Positions 43,197-52,184 of a DNA stretch of 64,000 bases are shown one piece after another. The stretch spans positions 62,001-126,000 of the forward strand of contig CAZHGD010000002.1 of assembly GCA_964531735.1 (NCBI GenBank), given 5' to 3'. Both the position numbers and the translations under genes were made by a program. The notes under the pieces were generated by a model. It searched no databases, was not told the origin of the DNA, and worked only from the letters and a program-made list of their open reading frames with translations. Position 1 is the first letter of the stretch, and every line of letters starts with the position of its first letter. Source of the stretch: CAZHGD01 sp964531735. Lineage in GTDB: Bacteria > Armatimonadota > UBA10988.

Positions 43197-44249
43197 TCAC
43201 GGCACATCCACAAACAGCACGGCCTGGTCCGCTTGCCACACCGGCCCGCCCGCCTGGCGCCCGTAGGGTTGCCGTCCCGGCGCGAAGCTGAGCAGTTCGC
43301 GGACGCTGTCTACGCCCTTCGGCAGGTAGTACAGGCTGTGCCGCTGCGGCGTCTCGCTGGCCGGGCCGACCCAGGCCACCCCGGCTGCGTTCGCCACCGG
43401 CAGGCTCAGTTGGTCGGCGCTGGCCGCCCGCCAGAACGGCAGGCTGCGCCGTACGTTGCCGGCCAGGTCGTGCAGGACCATGCCGGCCGCCGCGTCCAGC
43501 AGCGCGGGACCGTCACCGTCGAGCCAGGTGTGCAGCCAGCCGCTCACCGGCCAGGAGTGCAGCACCTCATAGGGCGCGCCGCTGCGGATCTGGAGTTGGC
43601 CGTGGAGGACCAGGCTCAGCGACCGACCGTCGGGTTGCCACCGGAGGACCGGGAGCGGGTTCGGCAGCGGCCGGCCCAGCGTGGTGGCCTGCACCCAGTT
43701 GTGGTCCGGCGTGGTCATCACGTAGACACCGGGGCGTGGGCGGCCGGCGGCCACGCAGAAGGCCAGCCGGTCGCCCTCGGGGTGCCAGGCCGCCGCCAGG
43801 TTGCGGTTGTGGCAGGTCGCCGCGGCGAACAACGGCAGCGGCCCGGCCTGCCGCGTGCCGCTGCGGTCATACACCTCGAGCGTGACGCGCAGCGCGCCGC
43901 GCTCGCCCATCAGCCGCGTCAACGCGACGTGGCCACCGGCCGGCGCGGCCAGTGGCACGGCCCGACGCGGCTCGCCCACCGGCGTGGTCAGGAACACGCG
44001 CGGTGCGCCGCTGGGAGTGTCGAGCGGCCAGCAGACGATGCCGCCTTGCCCGTCATCGGCGTAGAGCAGCCGGCTGTCCGGCGAGACGCTGGGGTACCGG
44101 TACGGACCGACGTAGTCCACCCGGCCCGTGTTGGCTTCGACCCGGTAGACGCCACGCTGGGTCAGTTCGCGAGCGTCCCCGGCCAACGGCGCGCAGGTCG
44201 CCGCCAAGACCACCAACAGCCCACCGTACCCGCGCTCCCTGCCGAACAT
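43197..44249 (-). CDS. Secreted beta-propeller (TolB/WD40-like) protein
   Basis: A 350-residue exported protein with a signal peptide (GGLLVVLAATCAPLAGDA) and repeated propeller-like strands: YPSVSPDSRLLYADD, AAAWHPEGDRLAFCV, LRWQPDGRSLSLVL, and further WxPDG-type units. Such PD40-type repeats bind proteins or sugars rather than catalyse. ATG at 44249 follows AGGAGTG; a longer frame to 44444 lacks support and would overlap the divergent DUF4380 gene. It ends 46 bases before the pseudoglycosidase gene, which has its own promoter in between. Confidence 0.8.
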   Translation of the reverse strand: MFGRERGYGGLLVVLAATCAPLAGDARELTQRGVYRVEANTGRVDYVGPYRYPSVSPDSRLLYADDGQGGIVCWPLDTPSGAPRVFLTTPVGEPRRAVPLAAPAGGHVALTRLMGERGALRVTLEVYDRSGTRQAGPLPLFAAATCHNRNLAAAWHPEGDRLAFCVAAGRPRPGVYVMTTPDHNWVQATTLGRPLPNPLPVLRWQPDGRSLSLVLHGQLQIRSGAPYEVLHSWPVSGWLHTWLDGDGPALLDAAAGMVLHDLAGNVRRSLPFWRAASADQLSLPVANAAGVAWVGPASETPQRHSLYYLPKGVDSVRELLSFAPGRQPYGRQAGGPVWQADQAVLFVDVP

Positions 44250-44364
44250 CGCGTCACTCCTGGCTCGCCTGGTGGGTAGACGCCGCTGGCCGAGCGATGG
44301 TGCCAGAAGGAAGGCGCGGCGAGACGTCGGAACATGCCGACCACAGACAGCCGGGGAGTGTACC

Positions 44365-45324
44365 ATGCGAGGACGTCTAGCCAGCGTAGTCCTGCTGACC
44401 GCGGCCACGGCCCTGGCGGCGCCGGGCACGGTCAGCCCCGTCACCTGGCACGGCCTGCGCGCCTACCAGCTCAGCGACGCGCAGACCACCGTCGTGGTCG
44501 TGCCCGCCTGGGGACGTGTCATGGCCTACGGGCCCACGGGCGGGCCGAACCTGCTCTGGCAGGGCTCCGACACGCCGGTCGGCGGCTGGCGCAACCGCGG
44601 TGGCGACAAGACCTGGCCGGCGCCCCAGAGCGCCTGGCCGCTCTATGGCCCGGGCTGGCCGCCGGCGCCGAGCTGGGACGAGGACCCGCACCGGGCCGTG
44701 GTCCTGCCCGGCGGTCGCCTGCGAGTGGTCGGCCCGCTCTGGGCCGGCTGGGGCGTGGTGGTCACGCGCGAGTACCAGTTCGACGCCGACGGGCGCCTGC
44801 GCATCACCCAGTCGGCGACCAAGACGACCGGCGAGCCGGTGCAGTTGTCACTGTGGACGGTGACCCAGGTCAACCGGCCCGACCGCGTGTTCTTGCCCAT
44901 CTCACCGACGAGTGCCTACCGCGGCGGCTTCCGCTGGATCAGCGCGCCGGACCCCTCGCCGAAGTTGGCGCCGGTCTCGGATGAGCTGTTGAGCCTGACG
45001 CCGCTCGGTGACAAACCGTGGAAGATCGGCGCAGACAGCCCGACGGCGGCGATCGTCTCGTTCCACGGCGACCTCGCCTTGGCGCAGCGGGCCGAGCGAC
45101 CGCCGGGTGAGTACCCGGACTGGGGCTGCCCGGTCGAGTTCTACCACAACGGCGACCCAGCCGCGCCGTACAACGAGCTGGAGCTGCTGTCGCCGCTGCG
45201 CCACTACCGCCTCGGCCGGACCTATACGCACACGGTCCACTGGAGTTGGCACCGCCTGCCGACCGACGCCGCGGCGCGGCTGGCCCTGGCCGGCAAGCTG
45301 GTCGCCGCCGTACCGAAAGGCTGA
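44365..45324 (+). CDS. Secreted DUF4380 protein (aldose-epimerase-like fold)
   Basis: A 319-residue exported protein with signal peptide (ASVVLLTAATALAAP). VVVPAWGRVMAYGPTGGPNLLW is the family's hallmark region, akin to the galactose mutarotase-like beta-sandwich; FYHNGDPAAPYNELELLSP near the C-terminus is also typical of DUF4380. Function unknown, presumably sugar binding or epimerisation outside the cytoplasm. ATG at 44365 follows GGGGAG. Divergent from the propeller gene; the 115-base gap shows no clear promoter of the type seen elsewhere. Confidence 0.82.
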   Translation: MRGRLASVVLLTAATALAAPGTVSPVTWHGLRAYQLSDAQTTVVVVPAWGRVMAYGPTGGPNLLWQGSDTPVGGWRNRGGDKTWPAPQSAWPLYGPGWPPAPSWDEDPHRAVVLPGGRLRVVGPLWAGWGVVVTREYQFDADGRLRITQSATKTTGEPVQLSLWTVTQVNRPDRVFLPISPTSAYRGGFRWISAPDPSPKLAPVSDELLSLTPLGDKPWKIGADSPTAAIVSFHGDLALAQRAERPPGEYPDWGCPVEFYHNGDPAAPYNELELLSPLRHYRLGRTYTHTVHWSWHRLPTDAAARLALAGKLVAAVPKG

Positions 45325-45449
45325 GCGGCGGCTCGTCGGCCGGCCGGTGGCAGTGAGGTCGTGTGTGGAGCCCAGGACGCCCGCGAACGGCCGGCTCGGC
45401 AAGAGCCTCGCCCTCCCGCTCGTCGTCGAGCCCGAACCCGGAACACGAG

Positions 45450-45677
45450 CCCGTGGGACCGCCGTCCTCGCCGGTCGCCGTGGGCCTGGATCGCCTCCTC
45501 GCCCCCCGGACCGCGGGCGTCCCGCCCGCAGGCGCCCGTGGGACGGCCGTCCTCGCCGGTCTGGACGCCGGCAGGCAGGCGTACCGCGAGACCGGGCATT
45601 GAGGGTCGGCGCGGCGGCCGCTCGCATCGGTCTGCGACGCCTCGGGTGACCGACCGGCGAGACGCCGGTCCCACGAG
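45450..45677. repeat. Three-copy short repeat, two direct and one inverted
   Basis: A 27-base unit starting CCCGTGGGAC and ending CGCCGGTC lies at 45450-45476 and 45535-45561 with one mismatch; a 26-base inverted and diverged copy lies at 45652-45677. The copies are partly self-complementary and could be relics of a mobile palindromic element. Confidence 0.6.
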
Positions 45678-45725
45678 CCGGCGTCGGCGCACACGGTGGG
45701 GCGCACGCTCCTTGGTGGCACCGTC

Positions 45726-45755
45726 TTGACCCGCCCGCCCACCGCCTGCTACGCT
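45726..45755 (+). promoter_or_regulatory. Promoter of the CHAT gene
   Basis: TTGACC (45726-45731), 18-base spacer, TACGCT (45750-45755), 29 bases before the ATG at 45785. Confidence 0.6.
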
Positions 45756-45784
45756 GGCCGTGTCGGCGTCGCAGGGAGGGCGCC

Positions 45785-48700
45785 ATGCGCGGACACCGGT
45801 TGCTGCTCCTCATTCTGCTCGCCTCGCTCGCCTACGCCCAGACGCCGGACCTGGCCGCGCTGGAGCAGCGCTTCCAGACCGACCCGCTGGGGGCCATTGA
45901 CGAGACCGAGCGGCTGTTCAGCGCGGCGGAGAAGGACGACGACGTCGATGGCATGGCGGCGGTGGCGCGGGTGGCGGTGCCGCGGTTGGTGGGCCTGCCG
46001 CTGCCACCTGTCGCCAACGCGCTGGCCACCGCCCTGATGGCCAAAGCCCAGGCGGCAGGGCGCTGGACGCTCCTCGGAGACGCCTTCATGATGCGGGCAG
46101 AAGCGGCGGAGCCGTACTCCGCCGGCGCTGTCCCCTCACCGCTCCTGTACGAGCGGCAGCGGCTGGCGAGCGATGCAGCATTGCTGGCCTACGGCCGGGC
46201 TGGGCCAATCCCCAGTTCGGTTACCGACCGCATTCAGTACTGGCGTCGAGCGAGGGAGGAGGGCTTGAAGCTGCCTTTCCATTCACTCGACCGGCACCGT
46301 CAGCTTCTGGGCGATCTGAGCGGCCGGTGCCTGGCGCTCCAGCAACTCGTGGCAGATGCACACGACGGCGAGGCGATTGAGGTGGCCCGCCGGCTGGTCG
46401 ACGCAGCAGCAGAACATAGCGACGTGGTCGTGCGTGATATGGTTGCAGAGCAGGTGTGCTCGGCCCTGGTGCTGCCGGGCAGCGTGCCATTGCTGTCGAG
46501 TCTGCAAGAGCGACTGCTCCCCCGATGTGGTCCGTATGCCTGGTACGTGGTCGCTCACGCGTCCGCCAGATCGTGGTCTGGCAGAGGTGATGCATTCCTC
46601 GCCCTGTACACGCAGTGCCGTGTCAGGCTCGAGCAGGATTGGCGGTTCGCCGACTTGGTCATGCCGCGCAAGGCGCGTGCGCTTGGTCAGCGCAGCTTCG
46701 CCATGGAGGTTGTGCGGCGCGATGCTGCCTCGGCCAAGCGCCGCCACGGCAACCTGGCGGGCTCGGACTTCCGCTTCGCAGGCGAGCACCTGTTCGCTGA
46801 GACGCCGGACGCCTTGCGACACGACGTCGTGGCCCTATGTTGCAGGTCGGCCCACCTCAGTTCCAACCGTGCTGACGCCGACTTCTCGATCGCGCCCTTC
46901 GCGCGCGTCCCGTCCATGGCCCCTGCCCACCTCCGCGCCCAATGGTCCCTCGAAACCGGCCAGGAACTGGCCGCCTGTGCCCCGCGTATCCGTTACCCCG
47001 AGGTCCGCGTCAAAGCCTTCGAAACCGCCGCCAAGCTGCTCGAGGACGGCGGGCGGAAGGACCTCGCCGAACAGGCCCGCGCCACCGCCGTGGTGCTGTC
47101 GCAGGGCCATCCCATCGCCCTCTTGGCCTGCTCCGTCCTGGCCGCGCAGCGCGCGGCGGACAGCGGCGACTGGAAGGCCGTCGACGAGCTGCTGACCGTC
47201 GGCCTGACCGGCGCGCCGCCGGGCGAGTGGTGGCTGCAAGGGTCGCTGCTGCTGGCCCAGGCGTACCGACAGCAGGACAAGGCCGACCTGGCCGAAACGC
47301 TGGTCCAGACCATCGCCACCAGCCTGCCGACGCTGACCACCAACGCCGCCACCAAGGTCAACGCGCTGCTGGACCTCTCGCGGCTGACGCGCGACCCGCC
47401 GCGGAAGTTGGCCTACCTCGAAGTCGCCCGCCGCAACGCCGACGAGGCGCAACTCGACTTCGTGCGCGAACAGGTCGCCCGCGAGTTGGCCGAGGCGAGT
47501 GTGGCCCAGGGCCAGACCAACTTGGCCATCAACGCGCTGCTCGATGTGGTCGAGGCCCAGGAGCGCAAGCGCGACCGGCTGGCCTTCGACCCGCTCCTGC
47601 GCCGCAAGTGGTTCGCCGGCAACCTGGCGGTCTACCGGCGCCTGCTGGACCTGTGCGCGCAGACCCACGATGCCAAGCTGGCCCTGTGGACCGGTGAACG
47701 CATGCGCGCCCGCGCGCTGATGGACCAACTCGCCTGGCGCAAGCTCGACTTCACGGTCAACCTGCCGCCATCGCTGCGGCAGCGGGCCGAACGCCTCCGC
47801 GCCAAGCGCGAGGAGGTGGGCCAACTGCTCCGCCGGCTCGGGTCGCCGGTCGGCGAGAAGGAGTCGCCCGGCGAACCCAGCCGCGCCATTCCGCTGCGCG
47901 GCGAGACGCCGCTGACCAGCGCCGACCTGGCCAAGTTGCGCGCCTTGGTCGCCGAGGTGGGTGAAGAGGAAGCCTCGCTGGAAGCGGTCATCCGCGAGCA
48001 GGTGCCGGCCTATCGCGAGGCCAGCCGCGTGGAGAACGCCGACCCGAACACCCTCGTCCGCCGGTTGCCGGCCAAGACCGCGGTCTTGGAGCTGACCGTC
48101 ACCGATCAGGCCGTGGTCGGTCTGGCCATCGGCCCGCAGCGGCAGATGGTCGTGCGGCAGTTGGACATCAAGGCCGCGGAACTGGCCAAGGAGGTGACCG
48201 ACGCGCGCGAAGCCGTGGTCGGCCGCGGGCGGCAGTGGCAGGAAGCGCTGAGCAAATGGCACCAACGCCTCATCGCGCCGTTCGCCGAGACCATCGGTGA
48301 AGCCCAGAAGCTGCTGGTCATCGCCGACGGGCCGTTGCAGTTGCTGCCCTTCGCGGCCCTGCGTGACGCCGGCGGCCGGTTCCTCGTCGAGTCCCACGCC
48401 ATCGCCACGGCGCCGTCGCTGGGTGTGGCGCTGTCGCCCAGCCAGCGCACGCCGCGGCCGACGCAAGCCGGGCTGATCGTGGCGGCCCCGAGCCTGGAGC
48501 CGACGCCGCAGGAGACGCTGCTGGCCGACCTGCCACCGCTGCCGAAGGTGCATTCGAGCCAGCGCGATGCCCGGGGCCTCAGCGCCTCGCTGCTGGAGCT
48601 GGCCCGCGTGGCCTTGCCCGGCGCCGCGGCCGAGGGCCGAGCGGTCAGCCAACGCCTGCCGGGCAGCCGCCTGCTGACCGGCCGCGAGGCGACCAAGGCG

Positions 48701-49156
48701 AAGCTGCTCCAACAGGTGACCGGGCAGCCGGTCTTGCACATCGCCACGCACGGCTACGCCGACCCGGAAGCACCGGACCTGTCGGGGCTGCTGTTGGCGG
48801 GTGAGCAACCGGGCACGGCGGACGTGCTGACGGCGCACGAGGTGTACCTGCTGCGTCTGGACGCGAAGCTGGTCTGCCTGAGCGCGTGTGAGACGGGGCT
48901 GGGGCAAGACCTGAGCGGCGAGGGCCTGCTGGGCCTGACGCGGTCGTTCCTGTACGCGGGCGCGCAGGAGGTGGTGTGCAGTTTGTGGCAAGTGCCGGAC
49001 GCGGCGACGGCGCGGCTGATGGAGCGGTTCTACGAGACCTGGCGCGGCGACGCCGCGAGCGCCCTGCGCGAGGCGCAGTTGGCGTTGCTGCAAGCGCCGG
49101 AGACGCGCCGGCCGTACCACTGGGCGGCGTTCCAGGTGGTGAACGGGCCGCGGTAG
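45785..49156 (+). CDS. Secreted CHAT-domain (caspase-like) protein with helical-repeat N-terminus
   Basis: A 1123-residue protein with a signal peptide (RLLLLILLASLAYA), a long alpha-helical repeat region (about 20-640, probably TPR-like) and a C-terminal CHAT domain (about 790-1123). The caspase-type dyad is complete: His989 in HIATHGYA and Cys1035 in LSACETG; GLTRSFLYAGAQEVVCSLW is also characteristic. CHAT proteases cut specific partners in regulated proteolysis, but an exported one without a gene partner is less usual. Start has GGGAGG upstream and a promoter at 45726. Bases about 46080-46900 use rarer codons (TTG, ATA-type, CA-rich) than the rest, giving the gene a mosaic look. Confidence 0.9.
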   Translation: MRGHRLLLLILLASLAYAQTPDLAALEQRFQTDPLGAIDETERLFSAAEKDDDVDGMAAVARVAVPRLVGLPLPPVANALATALMAKAQAAGRWTLLGDAFMMRAEAAEPYSAGAVPSPLLYERQRLASDAALLAYGRAGPIPSSVTDRIQYWRRAREEGLKLPFHSLDRHRQLLGDLSGRCLALQQLVADAHDGEAIEVARRLVDAAAEHSDVVVRDMVAEQVCSALVLPGSVPLLSSLQERLLPRCGPYAWYVVAHASARSWSGRGDAFLALYTQCRVRLEQDWRFADLVMPRKARALGQRSFAMEVVRRDAASAKRRHGNLAGSDFRFAGEHLFAETPDALRHDVVALCCRSAHLSSNRADADFSIAPFARVPSMAPAHLRAQWSLETGQELAACAPRIRYPEVRVKAFETAAKLLEDGGRKDLAEQARATAVVLSQGHPIALLACSVLAAQRAADSGDWKAVDELLTVGLTGAPPGEWWLQGSLLLAQAYRQQDKADLAETLVQTIATSLPTLTTNAATKVNALLDLSRLTRDPPRKLAYLEVARRNADEAQLDFVREQVARELAEASVAQGQTNLAINALLDVVEAQERKRDRLAFDPLLRRKWFAGNLAVYRRLLDLCAQTHDAKLALWTGERMRARALMDQLAWRKLDFTVNLPPSLRQRAERLRAKREEVGQLLRRLGSPVGEKESPGEPSRAIPLRGETPLTSADLAKLRALVAEVGEEEASLEAVIREQVPAYREASRVENADPNTLVRRLPAKTAVLELTVTDQAVVGLAIGPQRQMVVRQLDIKAAELAKEVTDAREAVVGRGRQWQEALSKWHQRLIAPFAETIGEAQKLLVIADGPLQLLPFAALRDAGGRFLVESHAIATAPSLGVALSPSQRTPRPTQAGLIVAAPSLEPTPQETLLADLPPLPKVHSSQRDARGLSASLLELARVALPGAAAEGRAVSQRLPGSRLLTGREATKAKLLQQVTGQPVLHIATHGYADPEAPDLSGLLLAGEQPGTADVLTAHEVYLLRLDAKLVCLSACETGLGQDLSGEGLLGLTRSFLYAGAQEVVCSLWQVPDAATARLMERFYETWRGDAASALREAQLALLQAPETRRPYHWAAFQVVNGPR

Positions 49157-49188
49157 GGTGCGGTGAGCGGGGCGAGCCGCGATGCCGG

Positions 49189-49218
49189 TTGACCGGAGTC
49201 GGGCACCACCTCTATACT
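49189..49218 (+). promoter_or_regulatory. Promoter of the valS T-box leader
   Basis: TTGACC (49189-49194), 18-base spacer, TATACT (49213-49218). Transcription would begin near 49225, leaving a leader of about 260 bases. Confidence 0.7.
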
Positions 49219-49224
49219 GTGGGC

Positions 49225-49469
49225 AACAGCGTGGAATGGGAGGAGTAGGCGCCTCCGTCTCGTCAGAGAGCCGGCCCTCGTGCTGCAAGGCCGGTCGAGA
49301 CACGCGCCGAACGTCGCCCGGGAGCTGTCTGGCTGAGGTGGCCCAGGCCGGACCGGTTCGCGCCCGTTATCGCGCCGCTGAGCGATGCGCCCTGATAGCC
49401 GGGCGCGTAAGTAGGGTGGTACCGCGAGACGACCTCTCGTCCCTATGGGATGGGAGGTTTTGTTGTTTT
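49225..49469 (+). promoter_or_regulatory. T-box riboswitch (tRNA-Val sensing) upstream of valS
   Basis: The T-box sequence AGGGTGGTACCGCG is exact at 49413-49426; the UGGN bulge is TGGT, whose T can pair with an A discriminator base of tRNA-Val. Stem I can be drawn: GGCGC/GCGCC, GTCTCG/CGAGAC and CCGGCC/GGCCGG stack around the conserved AGAGAG and GCTGCAA loop features. By position after GAAC, the specifier is GTC (49313-49315), a valine codon. The antiterminator partner CGTCCCT (49439-49445) overlaps the terminator stem. Uncharged tRNA-Val should let transcription continue into valS. Confidence 0.93.
49433..49469 (+). terminator. Conditional terminator of the valS T-box
   Basis: CCTCTCGTCCC (49433-49443) pairs with GGGATGGGAGG (49447-49457) over 11 positions with two G-U pairs and a 3-base loop, followed by TTTTGTTGTTTT (49458-49469). 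It competes with the T-box antiterminator. It is the only classic T-rich terminator I see in the window. Confidence 0.92.
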
Positions 49470-49484
49470 CGGCGGAGGTGCGTG

Positions 49485-52178
49485 ATGGCCGAGATGTCCA
49501 AGACCTATGACCCGCAGGCGACCGAGCAGCGGCTCTACCACTGGTGGGAGCAGCGCGGCTACTTCCAGGCCGATGCCGAAGACGACCGGCGGCCAGCCTG
49601 CATCACCATTCCGCCGCCCAACGTGACGGGCACGCTGCACATGGGCCATGCGTTGCAGCACGCCATCCATGACACGCTGACCCGCTGGGCGCGGATGCAG
49701 GGCCACAACGTGTGCGTGGTGCCCGGCGTGGATCACGCCGGCATCGGCACGCAGATCAAGGTGACGCAGCACCTGCTGGCCACCACCGGGCAGTCGCCGC
49801 ACGACATCGGGCGCGAGCAGTGGCTGGAGCATGCGCACGCCTGGGCCAAGGCCAACGGCGGCGGCATCCTCAAGCAGCTCCGCGCGCTCGGCTGTAGCTA
49901 CGACTGGCGCCGCGAGCGCTACACGCTGGATGACGGCTACTACCACGCGGTGCTGACCGCCTTCAAGCACTACTACGAGCGCGGCTGGATCTACCGCGGC
50001 GAGCGCATGGTCAACTGGTGCCCCGTGTGCCAGACGGTGATCAGTGACCTGGAAGTCGAGCAGCGCGAAGTGACCGGCTCGCTGTGGTCGCTCCGCTACC
50101 CGGGACTGGACGGCGCACCCGATGTCGTGGTCACTACGACGCGGCCCGAGACCATGCTGGGCGACACTGCGGTGGCCGTCCACCCGTCGGACGAGCGCTG
50201 GCAGTCCGCCGTGGGCCAGCACGTCCGTCTGCCGCTGATGGACCGGCCGATCCCGATTGTGGCCGACGAGTATCCCGATCCGGCGTTCGGCTCGGGCGCG
50301 GTGAAGGTGACGCCGGCGCACGATCCCAACGACTGGGAGATCGGCGTCCGGCACCAGTTGCCCGAGATCAAGGTCATCGGGCCCGACGGCCGCATCACCG
50401 AGCACGGCGGCCGGTTCGCCGGCCTGACGCGCGAGGAGGCTCGGCGGCAGGTGCTGGCCGAGCTCGAAGCGCAGGGCCTGCTGGTCAAGCGTGAGGACTA
50501 CACGCACAGCGTGCCGCACCATGACCGCTGCCACACGGTCATCGAGCCGTTGCCGATGGAGCAGTGGTTCGTCTCGATGCGCCAGATGGCCGACGCCATT
50601 CTGCCCTGGTACCGCAACCAGGACATTCGCTTCCATCCCGACCGGTTCCGCGAGTACGGCATCGAGTGGCTGGAGAACATCCGCGACTGGTGCATCTCGC
50701 GGCAACTGTGGTGGGGGCACCGCATTCCCATCTACTACGGCCAGCGCACGGGCAAGGTGGTCTGTGCCTTGAGCGAAGCCGAGGCTCGCGAGCAGTTCGG
50801 CGAGGAGCCCTTCCAGCAGGAAGAGGACGTGCTCGACACCTGGTTCTCGTCGGCGTTGTGGCCGTTCGCGGTGCTGGGCTGGCCCGACCCCGAGCACTAC
50901 GCGTATGTGGGCAACGGCAGCGTGGACGTCGGCTCGCTGGCCAAGTTCCATCCGACCACCTGGATGATCACGGCGCGCGATATCCTCTACCTGTGGGTCG
51001 CGCGGATGGCCATGTCGGCCAAGGAGTTCGTCGGCGAGATCCCGTTCCGCGATGTGGTGGTGCATCCGACCATCCAGACCAAGGATGGCCAGCGCATGAG
51101 CCGTTCGCTGGGCACGGGCATCGATCCGCTGGAGCTGATCGCCGAGTACGGCGCCGATGCGACGCGGCTGATGCTGCTGTTTCAGTGTACGACGACCCAG
51201 GACATCCGGTTCGACGCCGACATCAAGGACAACAAGATCGAGCGCTCGGCCACCGCCGAGACGTGCCGCAACTTCCTGAACAAGATCTGGAACGCGTCGC
51301 GTTTCGTGCTGATGAACCTGGGCGACCAGGCGCCGCGAGCACTGGGTGAGGTCAGCCTCAGCGAGCTGCCCGACCGCTGGATCCTCAGCCGGACGCAGCG
51401 GGCCGTGGCGGCCGTGACGGAGGCGCTGGAGGCGTACCGTTTCGACGAAGCGGTCAAGGGCCTCTACGAGTTCATCTGGAGCGAGTTCTGCGACTGGTAC
51501 ATCGAACTGGCGAAGCCGCGGCTCCGCGAGGGCGACGAGGCCGTGCGGGCGGTGTTGTGGCACGTGCTCGAGCAGACGCTCCGACTGCTGCACCCGTTCG
51601 CGCCGTTCCTGAGCGAGGAGATCTGGCAGCAACTCGGCGCTGAGGGCGAGGCCTGCATGGTGGCGGCCTGGCCGACGGCGGAGCCGGCGTGGCTGGACGA
51701 CGCGGCCGAGCGGGCGTTTGCGCAGGTGGCCGAGATCGTCCGCGTGGTGCGCAACCTGCGTGTCGAGGGCGGCGTCGGCGAGCGGGTGCGCGCGGCGGTG
51801 GCGCTACACGTGCCGGCCGACAGCGTGGCGGTGGTCAGCGGATTCGTGCCGTACCTGCAGTCGCTGGCGCAGGCTGCCGAGGTCACCGTGCAGGCCGCCG
51901 GAGCGGACAAGCCGGCGCAATCGCTCGCCGGCGTCGCGGGCGATATCGATGTCTACCTGCTGCTGGCCGGGGCGGTGGATGCCAGCGCGGAGCGTGAGCG
52001 GCTGGCCAAGGAGCTGGAGAAGGCCCAGGCCGACCTGGCGGCGCAGGAGCACAAGCTGAGCAACGCCAGTTTCGTGGACAAGGCGCCGGCGGCGGTGGTC
52101 CAGAAGGTGCGCGACCGGCAGGCTGAGCTGGCGGAGTTGGTGGCGCGGCTCCAGGAGCGTCTGGCGGCGTTGGCGTAG
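49485..52178 (+). CDS. valS: Valyl-tRNA synthetase
   Basis: An 897-residue class Ia synthetase charging tRNA-Val. HIGH motif is HMGH (52-55) after PPPNVTGTL; the editing (CP1) domain, tRNA anticodon-binding domain and the C-terminal coiled coil (about 825-897, ending in Leu/Ala/Arg heptads) are present. The KMSKS loop reads RMSRS (537-541), both Lys replaced by Arg. ATG at 49485 follows GGAGG; the following in-frame ATG at 49494 is an alternative. It is controlled by the T-box leader just upstream, and converges with the SGNH gene, 6 bases between stops. Confidence 0.97.
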   Translation: MAEMSKTYDPQATEQRLYHWWEQRGYFQADAEDDRRPACITIPPPNVTGTLHMGHALQHAIHDTLTRWARMQGHNVCVVPGVDHAGIGTQIKVTQHLLATTGQSPHDIGREQWLEHAHAWAKANGGGILKQLRALGCSYDWRRERYTLDDGYYHAVLTAFKHYYERGWIYRGERMVNWCPVCQTVISDLEVEQREVTGSLWSLRYPGLDGAPDVVVTTTRPETMLGDTAVAVHPSDERWQSAVGQHVRLPLMDRPIPIVADEYPDPAFGSGAVKVTPAHDPNDWEIGVRHQLPEIKVIGPDGRITEHGGRFAGLTREEARRQVLAELEAQGLLVKREDYTHSVPHHDRCHTVIEPLPMEQWFVSMRQMADAILPWYRNQDIRFHPDRFREYGIEWLENIRDWCISRQLWWGHRIPIYYGQRTGKVVCALSEAEAREQFGEEPFQQEEDVLDTWFSSALWPFAVLGWPDPEHYAYVGNGSVDVGSLAKFHPTTWMITARDILYLWVARMAMSAKEFVGEIPFRDVVVHPTIQTKDGQRMSRSLGTGIDPLELIAEYGADATRLMLLFQCTTTQDIRFDADIKDNKIERSATAETCRNFLNKIWNASRFVLMNLGDQAPRALGEVSLSELPDRWILSRTQRAVAAVTEALEAYRFDEAVKGLYEFIWSEFCDWYIELAKPRLREGDEAVRAVLWHVLEQTLRLLHPFAPFLSEEIWQQLGAEGEACMVAAWPTAEPAWLDDAAERAFAQVAEIVRVVRNLRVEGGVGERVRAAVALHVPADSVAVVSGFVPYLQSLAQAAEVTVQAAGADKPAQSLAGVAGDIDVYLLLAGAVDASAERERLAKELEKAQADLAAQEHKLSNASFVDKAPAAVVQKVRDRQAELAELVARLQERLAALA

Positions 52179-52184
52179 CGAGGC

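Larger units (their letters stand above)
45325..45784. other. 460-base gap with dispersed repeats and a promoter
   Basis: No protein-coding frame with support. It holds the three-copy repeat (45450-45677), a GCGGGC/GCCCGC hairpin (45513-45529) and the promoter of the CHAT gene at its right end. Confidence 0.55.

Noticed and set aside
44250..44364. Possible divergent promoters between the propeller and DUF4380 genes
   Set aside because: TACACT- and TACCAT-like boxes exist but no TTGAC-like -35 at the right distance on either strand.
46835..49303. An 822-codon minus-strand frame opposite the CHAT gene and T-box
   Set aside because: Covers the CHAT dyad and part of the T-box leader on the wrong strand; low-complexity translation.
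49443..51632. A 729-codon minus-strand frame opposite valS
   Set aside because: valS is certain; the minus translation lacks any domain.
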